Part shown: piece by piece, positions 6,398-10,754 of the stretch
Position numbering within the stretch: the stretch's first letter is position 1
How the letters are laid out: every line of letters starts with the position of its first letter
Translations under genes and position numbers: made by a program
The notes under the pieces: model-generated
What the model was told of the DNA's origin: nothing
The model's input: only the letters and a program-made list of their open reading frames with translations
Database searches by the model: none
Origin: UBA4582 sp047630175
GTDB taxonomy: Bacteria; Pseudomonadota; Gammaproteobacteria; Pseudomonadales; Azotimanducaceae
Direction of reading: 5' to 3'
Length of the DNA stretch: 10,754 bases
NCBI GenBank assembly: GCA_047630175.1
Contig: JBLHVI010000102.1
Location: forward strand, 1 to 10,754

Positions 6398-6495
6398 ATC
6401 ATTGTTAATGCTAGGGGCTATTACGCCGCACATAAAAGATCCGCATGTTTGGCGAATGCGTAAAACCCAGTCAGTTTATAAGAGTTCAACGAACG

Positions 6496-7557
6496 ATGAG
6501 ATCGAGTTTTTGGTTGATGTTGTTAGTGCTGGCTGGATGTTCAGAGCCTGCTCCGCAAGAGTCACGGCGCGACCGTGCCGTCAAAGTGTTGGTAGAGCCA
6601 ATTGAACTCAGTCGCGAGCGCCTCAAGGTTGAGGCGGTGGGCACTTCGGAGGCATTACAATCGGTAACGCTAACGCCGGCCGCCGTTGGCGAGGTTGTTA
6701 AAGTCGGCTTTCGTTCGGGTGATTATGTTGAGGCCGGAACCGTGCTGTTGTCACTCGATAAGCGAGACCAGACCTTGGCAGTGTCGTTAGCGGAAGTGCG
6801 AGTGGAAGACGCTGAGCGACTGTTTAACCGTTATCAACGTAGCGCCGACAGTGGCGCGACCCTTCCGACAGTACTTGACACGGCTCGTTCTGAACTGAGT
6901 ACCGCACGTATCGACCTAGACCGCGCCCGTATCGCTTTGGAAGATCGACAGGTGACGGCGCCCTTTGCTGGACATGTGGGCATTACCGACATTGATGTGG
7001 GTGACCGTGTTAGGGCAGACACCGCTATCGCGACGTTAGACAATCGGCGGGAATTACTGGTGTCGTTTGACCTGCCCGAGCTGCTGGTGGGTAAAATTAA
7101 TGCGGGTGACCAAGTATCGCTGACGACATGGAATATGCAAAGCGAGCCCGTTATGGGCAATGTTATAGTGCTGGGTTCTCGCATAGACCCTGAATCACGA
7201 ACATTTGTCGCACGCGCTCGGGTTGAAAATCCAGGAGATTTACTGCGTCCTGGTATGAGTTTTCGCGTGCAGTTGGATCTTGCCGGTGACCCGTATCCTG
7301 TTATGCCCGAAATTGCTTTGCAATGGGGGGCAGAAGGCTCTTTCGTTTGGACGGTAGAGGACGGTAGTGCTCGGCAGGTGCCGGTCAATATTATCCAGCG
7401 TCAAAAAGGACAAGTACTGGTAGAGGCGACTTTGCCGGTTGGCCAACTCATTGTCGTTGAGGGTATTCAAAGGTTGCGTCCGGGTGTAAGCGTGATGTCT
7501 GATACAGCCGTTGCCAAAGATGTGGAACCGGGGCTCCGAAGCGGGAAGCCCGGCTGA
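6496..7557 (+). CDS. RND efflux periplasmic adaptor subunit (membrane fusion lipoprotein)
   Basis: A 353-residue HlyD/AcrA-type adaptor that would link the downstream pump to an outer membrane channel. Residues 1-15 form a lipoprotein signal peptide ending in the lipobox LAGC, with C15 as the lipidated residue. The first half of the lipoyl (barrel-sandwich) domain spans about 55-91 (VGEVVKVGFRSGDYVEAG), a short alpha-hairpin about 92-150, and the second lipoyl half VTAPFAGHVGITDIDVGD 153-170. The beta-barrel follows (about 187-262, with DPESRTFVARARV and LLRPGM), then a membrane-proximal domain. I chose ATG 6496 because it places the signal peptide at the very N-terminus; AAGAG lies 11 nt upstream. 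An in-frame ATG at 6445 would add 17 polar residues and spoil the signal. The stop overlaps the permease start by one base (TGATG). Mature residue +2 is Ser, not Asp. Confidence 0.92.
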   Translation: MRSSFWLMLLVLAGCSEPAPQESRRDRAVKVLVEPIELSRERLKVEAVGTSEALQSVTLTPAAVGEVVKVGFRSGDYVEAGTVLLSLDKRDQTLAVSLAEVRVEDAERLFNRYQRSADSGATLPTVLDTARSELSTARIDLDRARIALEDRQVTAPFAGHVGITDIDVGDRVRADTAIATLDNRRELLVSFDLPELLVGKINAGDQVSLTTWNMQSEPVMGNVIVLGSRIDPESRTFVARARVENPGDLLRPGMSFRVQLDLAGDPYPVMPEIALQWGAEGSFVWTVEDGSARQVPVNIIQRQKGQVLVEATLPVGQLIVVEGIQRLRPGVSVMSDTAVAKDVEPGLRSGKPG

Positions 7558-10500
7558 TGAGCGAATTGCCAACAGACCAGAAGGCGAACCAGATGACTGC
7601 GCGTATCACTGGCGCGGCAAGAGTCAACGACTTGCCCAGTCTCAGTATTCGTCGGCCGGTATTGGTGTTGGTCGTCAACTTGCTGATTGCACTGGCCGGT
7701 TTGGCCGCTATTACGGCGATTGAAACCCGTGAATTGCCTGATGTCGACCGGCCAATCGTCACGGTTCGTGCGACCTATCCTGGCGCATCGCCAGAAACGA
7801 TGGATGCCGAAGTCATCAGTATGATAGAAGGCGCAGTGGCGCGAGTCTCTGGCGTCAAGGAAATCAGCTCATCATCAGAAGAAGTCACGGGCCGCGTGCG
7901 GATTGAGTTTCGGCCGGGGGTCGATCTTAATAGTGCCGCGTCAGATATTCGTGAGGCAGTCAGCCGCATCTCCCGTCAGTTACCAGAGCGTGTTGAACAA
8001 GTCCAAGTCGTCAAGGCTGATGATGACTCTCAAGCCATTGTCAATCTAGCGGTGCTGACTGATTCGTTAATGGAAGAAGAGCTTACGCGCATCGTTGAAA
8101 CAGACATTATTCCGCAAATCGTCTCTATTGAAGGTGTGGCGGATGTTCAGCTGTCTGGGGCTCGGCAGCGCATTCTGCGTGTCGTTATCGATCCGCTGCG
8201 GCTGACCAGCTATGGATTGTCCGTCACTGATGTCGCTAACGTGCTTAGGCAGGCGGCTTTCGATGTGCCAGCAGGGAGTTTTCGTTCCGTCGATCAAGAG
8301 CTTATTGTGCGTGCTGACGCCTCTGCCGTGACGGCGGAGCAAGTCAGCGACATCATCATCGAAGGTACACGCCGCATAGGCGATGTGGCGAATGTGTTTT
8401 TCGGGCCCGAGGAGCCGACTTCTTACACACGGCTAGATGGCCGACTCGTGATTGGCCTCGGTGTCGTCCGCCAAGCGCAGTCAAATACCATTGAGATTTC
8501 CAACGCGGTCAACGAGACGGTGAAGCAGCTGAACGCGCGCTTCTCCAACCTTGAGTTGGTTGTCACCGATGACAGCGCGGTGTTCATTCGTAACTCAGTG
8601 ACAGAAGTGCTGACGACGCTGGCGCTGACGATTGCCATCGTGACCGCGACGATATGGTTATTCATTGGTTCTATTCGCGCCACACTAGTGCCTTGTATCG
8701 CGATACCTGTTGCCTTGATCGGTACGGTGGCAGGTATTTGGGCGCTGGGCTTCTCAATTAATATTCTGACCTTGCTGGCGCTGGTGTTGGCGACCGGGCT
8801 GGTGGTGGACGATGCCATTGTTGTGCTTGAAAATATCCAGCGCCAGCGTGCCATGGGTATCGGTGCGCGCGCAGCAGCTGTGCTCGGCACACGTCAGGTA
8901 TTCTTTGCGGTGATCACCACCAGTGTCGTGCTGGTATCAGTCTTTGTGCCTATCGCCTTTTTACCCAGTACTGCTGGCCGGCTGTTTCGTGAGTTTGGCT
9001 TTGTGCTGGCGCTGGCCGTGGCGATATCAAGTTTTGTATCGCTATCGCTGGTACCGGCGATGGCGTCGCGCTTGCCAGCGACACCGACACCATCGGCTTT
9101 CTTTAGAGTCCTGACACGCATGGGTTTGAGCATGGCACAGTTGTATGCCCGTTTGCTGAAGCAGGTACTACGTTTTCCTGGTCGTGTGTTATTCGTTGCT
9201 GCGTTGTTGGCAATAGGGGCGGGGTCCTTGTACCAGAGACTAGACAAACAATTGTTGCCTGCTGAGGATCGCGGTCAAGTGCGCATCTTTGTTAGAGGTC
9301 CTAACGGCGTGGGCTTAACCTATATGGATCGTCAGACGCGGCTCATCGAAGACAAGCTTGAGAGATTCGTCGCGGCGGGCGAGGTGCGCTCGGTATACTC
9401 TGTTGTGGGGAATTGGGATCCAAATCTCAGTTTTGTTACTGTCCCGCTGGTCGACTGGAGTGCACGTGATCGCGGCCAAGAGGAAATTATCAGTGAGCTG
9501 CGGAATGAGATGGGCGACATGACCGGCGCTCAGGTATTCGTTAGTGGTACCAACAGTCTGAACCTGCGTCAACGCGGCGGAGGAGGGCTGCGTGTTGCCC
9601 TTTTGGGCAATGACTACGATGAGATTTTTGTGGCGGCGAAGCGCCTTGCAGCCGCAGTTGATGAGCGTGACGGACGCTTGTCACAGCCGCAAATTTCTTA
9701 CCAGCCAACTCAGCCGCAGCTGTCAATCGAGGTCAACAGACGTCGAGCAGCCGACCTAGGGGTCGATCTAGATAATCTGGCGCAGACTCTGCGCGCCATG
9801 ATTGATGGTGATGAGATTATCGATCTGAACGTCGGTGATGAATCGGTTCCTATCGTGCTGCAGGCCGCGGCCGGTGAAATTAATGATCCGACGGATCTGG
9901 TGAATCTGTACGTCAGAAGTAGCAACGACAAGATGATTCCGCTGTCGAGTATGGTGACTATCAGCGAAGAAGGGGTAGCTGCCGAGTTAAATCGCAAGGC
10001 TCAGCGCCGGTCTATCGATTTCAGTGTTGACTTGGCGCCAGGCTATCCATTGCAGTCAGCGATCGATGAGCTGCAGGCGCTGGCGCGCGAAAGTCTGCCA
10101 GCGGGCGTTGATTTAATATTGCTCGGTGAGGCGGCGACCCTCAATGAAACGTCTCAGGAAGTCGCCATCACCTATATTATCGCTATTGCTGTGGTGTTCT
10201 TAATCCTGTGTGCGCAGTTCGAGGGTTTCACAAGTGCGGTCGTGGTCACGTTGATCGTCCCCTTTGGTATTGCTGCGGCGATATTTGCGCTGTTCTTGAG
10301 CGGTACCTCGGTTAACATCTACTCGCAGATCGGGCTCGTGATGCTCATTGGCTTGATGGCCAAGAACGGCATCTTGCTGGTGGAGTTTGCCGATCAGCTG
10401 CGCGATGAAGGCTACCCCCTGATGCAGGCGATCACTGAGGGCGCGCAGGTTCGCTTACGTCCTGTTGCCATGACCTTAATTTCAACCGTGCTGGGCGGCC

Positions 10501-10736
10501 TACCATTGATTCTAGCCAGTGGCGCGGGTGCAGAGGCGCGTGAGTCCATCGGCTGGGTGATTTTCGGCGGCTTGGGCATTGCCGCCGGTTTTACGTTGTT
10601 TCTGACGCCGGCGCTCTATGTGCTTATTGGGCGTTTCTCATCTGTTAGAGCCGCCGAGGCGCAACGCCTCGACGAGGAACTTGACGCTGTCAATCGTGCC
10701 AATGGCATCGCGCCCGTCATAGCGTCGGCGGTCTAG
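7557..10736 (+). CDS. RND efflux transporter permease subunit (HAE1/AcrB-type)
   Basis: A 1059-residue inner-membrane proton-driven exporter, the usual length for AcrB-like pumps. TM1 lies near residues 34-54, followed by a large periplasmic loop to about 349, TM2-6 about 350-500, TM7 about 543-560, a second periplasmic loop to about 868, and TM8-12 about 870-1025. The proton-relay residues are present: D418 and D419 in LATGLVVDDAIVVLENI and K936 in GLMAKNGILLVEFAD. The internal repeat and Gly-rich tracts are intact. Substrates cannot be read from sequence; multidrug or organic-compound export is typical. ATG 7557 overlaps the adaptor stop. It leaves about 25 polar residues before the usual N-terminal helix (SLSIRRPVL), so ATG 7593, with AAGG 8 nt upstream, is an alternative giving 1047 residues. 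No outer-membrane channel gene follows before the window ends, 18 bp after the stop. Confidence 0.95.
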   Translation: MSELPTDQKANQMTARITGAARVNDLPSLSIRRPVLVLVVNLLIALAGLAAITAIETRELPDVDRPIVTVRATYPGASPETMDAEVISMIEGAVARVSGVKEISSSSEEVTGRVRIEFRPGVDLNSAASDIREAVSRISRQLPERVEQVQVVKADDDSQAIVNLAVLTDSLMEEELTRIVETDIIPQIVSIEGVADVQLSGARQRILRVVIDPLRLTSYGLSVTDVANVLRQAAFDVPAGSFRSVDQELIVRADASAVTAEQVSDIIIEGTRRIGDVANVFFGPEEPTSYTRLDGRLVIGLGVVRQAQSNTIEISNAVNETVKQLNARFSNLELVVTDDSAVFIRNSVTEVLTTLALTIAIVTATIWLFIGSIRATLVPCIAIPVALIGTVAGIWALGFSINILTLLALVLATGLVVDDAIVVLENIQRQRAMGIGARAAAVLGTRQVFFAVITTSVVLVSVFVPIAFLPSTAGRLFREFGFVLALAVAISSFVSLSLVPAMASRLPATPTPSAFFRVLTRMGLSMAQLYARLLKQVLRFPGRVLFVAALLAIGAGSLYQRLDKQLLPAEDRGQVRIFVRGPNGVGLTYMDRQTRLIEDKLERFVAAGEVRSVYSVVGNWDPNLSFVTVPLVDWSARDRGQEEIISELRNEMGDMTGAQVFVSGTNSLNLRQRGGGGLRVALLGNDYDEIFVAAKRLAAAVDERDGRLSQPQISYQPTQPQLSIEVNRRRAADLGVDLDNLAQTLRAMIDGDEIIDLNVGDESVPIVLQAAAGEINDPTDLVNLYVRSSNDKMIPLSSMVTISEEGVAAELNRKAQRRSIDFSVDLAPGYPLQSAIDELQALARESLPAGVDLILLGEAATLNETSQEVAITYIIAIAVVFLILCAQFEGFTSAVVVTLIVPFGIAAAIFALFLSGTSVNIYSQIGLVMLIGLMAKNGILLVEFADQLRDEGYPLMQAITEGAQVRLRPVAMTLISTVLGGLPLILASGAGAEARESIGWVIFGGLGIAAGFTLFLTPALYVLIGRFSSVRAAEAQRLDEELDAVNRANGIAPVIASAV

Positions 10737-10754
10737 GTGGGTTGCTTTGTAAGC

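Noticed and set aside
6834..7388. 184-residue minus-strand ORF inside the adaptor gene
   Set aside because: It is antisense to a well-supported HlyD/AcrA-type protein, and its Ser/Arg/Thr-rich composition is typical of a shadow frame.
8423..8890. 155-residue minus-strand ORF inside the permease gene
   Set aside because: It is antisense to conserved RND transmembrane segments, including the Asp-Asp proton relay; low-complexity Ala/Ser/Thr composition indicates a shadow.
1..10754. Search for CRISPR arrays, tRNA/rRNA genes, transposases, toxin-antitoxin pairs or prophage genes
   Set aside because: No spaced direct-repeat array, no tRNA-like cloverleaf, and no recombinase, transposase or phage protein was recognised in any frame. 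The small overlapping gene pairs carry no toxin or antitoxin motif.

Overview
The window reads as chromosomal DNA of a free-living Gram-negative bacterium, most likely a gammaproteobacterium and possibly marine. The evidence is a lipoprotein-anchored RND efflux pair, a cry-DASH photolyase-like flavoprotein, short gene overlaps and moderate base composition. No taxonomic marker gene is present, so this is inference. I see no rRNA, tRNA, CRISPR array, transposase, integrase or phage gene.

Layout. (1) Positions 1-1512, minus strand: a PPP/calcineurin-like metallophosphatase whose 3' end overlaps by 8 bp the start of a small gene that runs off the left edge; the 45 visible residues weakly resemble an amphi-Trp domain. 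(2) Positions 1513-1864: a 350-bp divergent intergenic region with several small dyads. (3) Positions 1865-3071, plus strand: an SDR oxidoreductase overlapping a GNAT acetyltransferase. (4) Positions 3086-4429, minus strand: cryptochrome DASH, convergent with the GNAT gene and ending in a hairpin plus T-tract that contains its own stop codon. (5) Positions 4545-4975, minus strand: a small multi-pass membrane protein whose natural N-terminus seems to lie in another frame, a likely frameshift. (6) Positions 5165-6274, minus strand: a Cys-rich zinc-ribbon protein with an HExxH metallopeptidase domain. (7) Positions 6275-6495: a divergent promoter region. (8) Positions 6496-10736, plus strand: an RND efflux operon, a periplasmic adaptor lipoprotein followed by an inner-membrane permease with a 1-bp TGATG overlap.

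How the genes work together. Only the efflux pair forms a clear functional unit: adaptor and pump, which would need a TolC-type outer membrane channel encoded elsewhere. The phosphatase and the small downstream gene are probably co-translated. The SDR and GNAT genes are coupled, and their position beside cry-DASH suggests a light or oxidative-stress neighbourhood, but that is inference. I did not find a clearly new defence or biosynthetic system. The features most worth following are the phosphatase/small-protein pair cut by the left edge, the zinc-ribbon metallopeptidase, and the apparent frameshift in the membrane protein.
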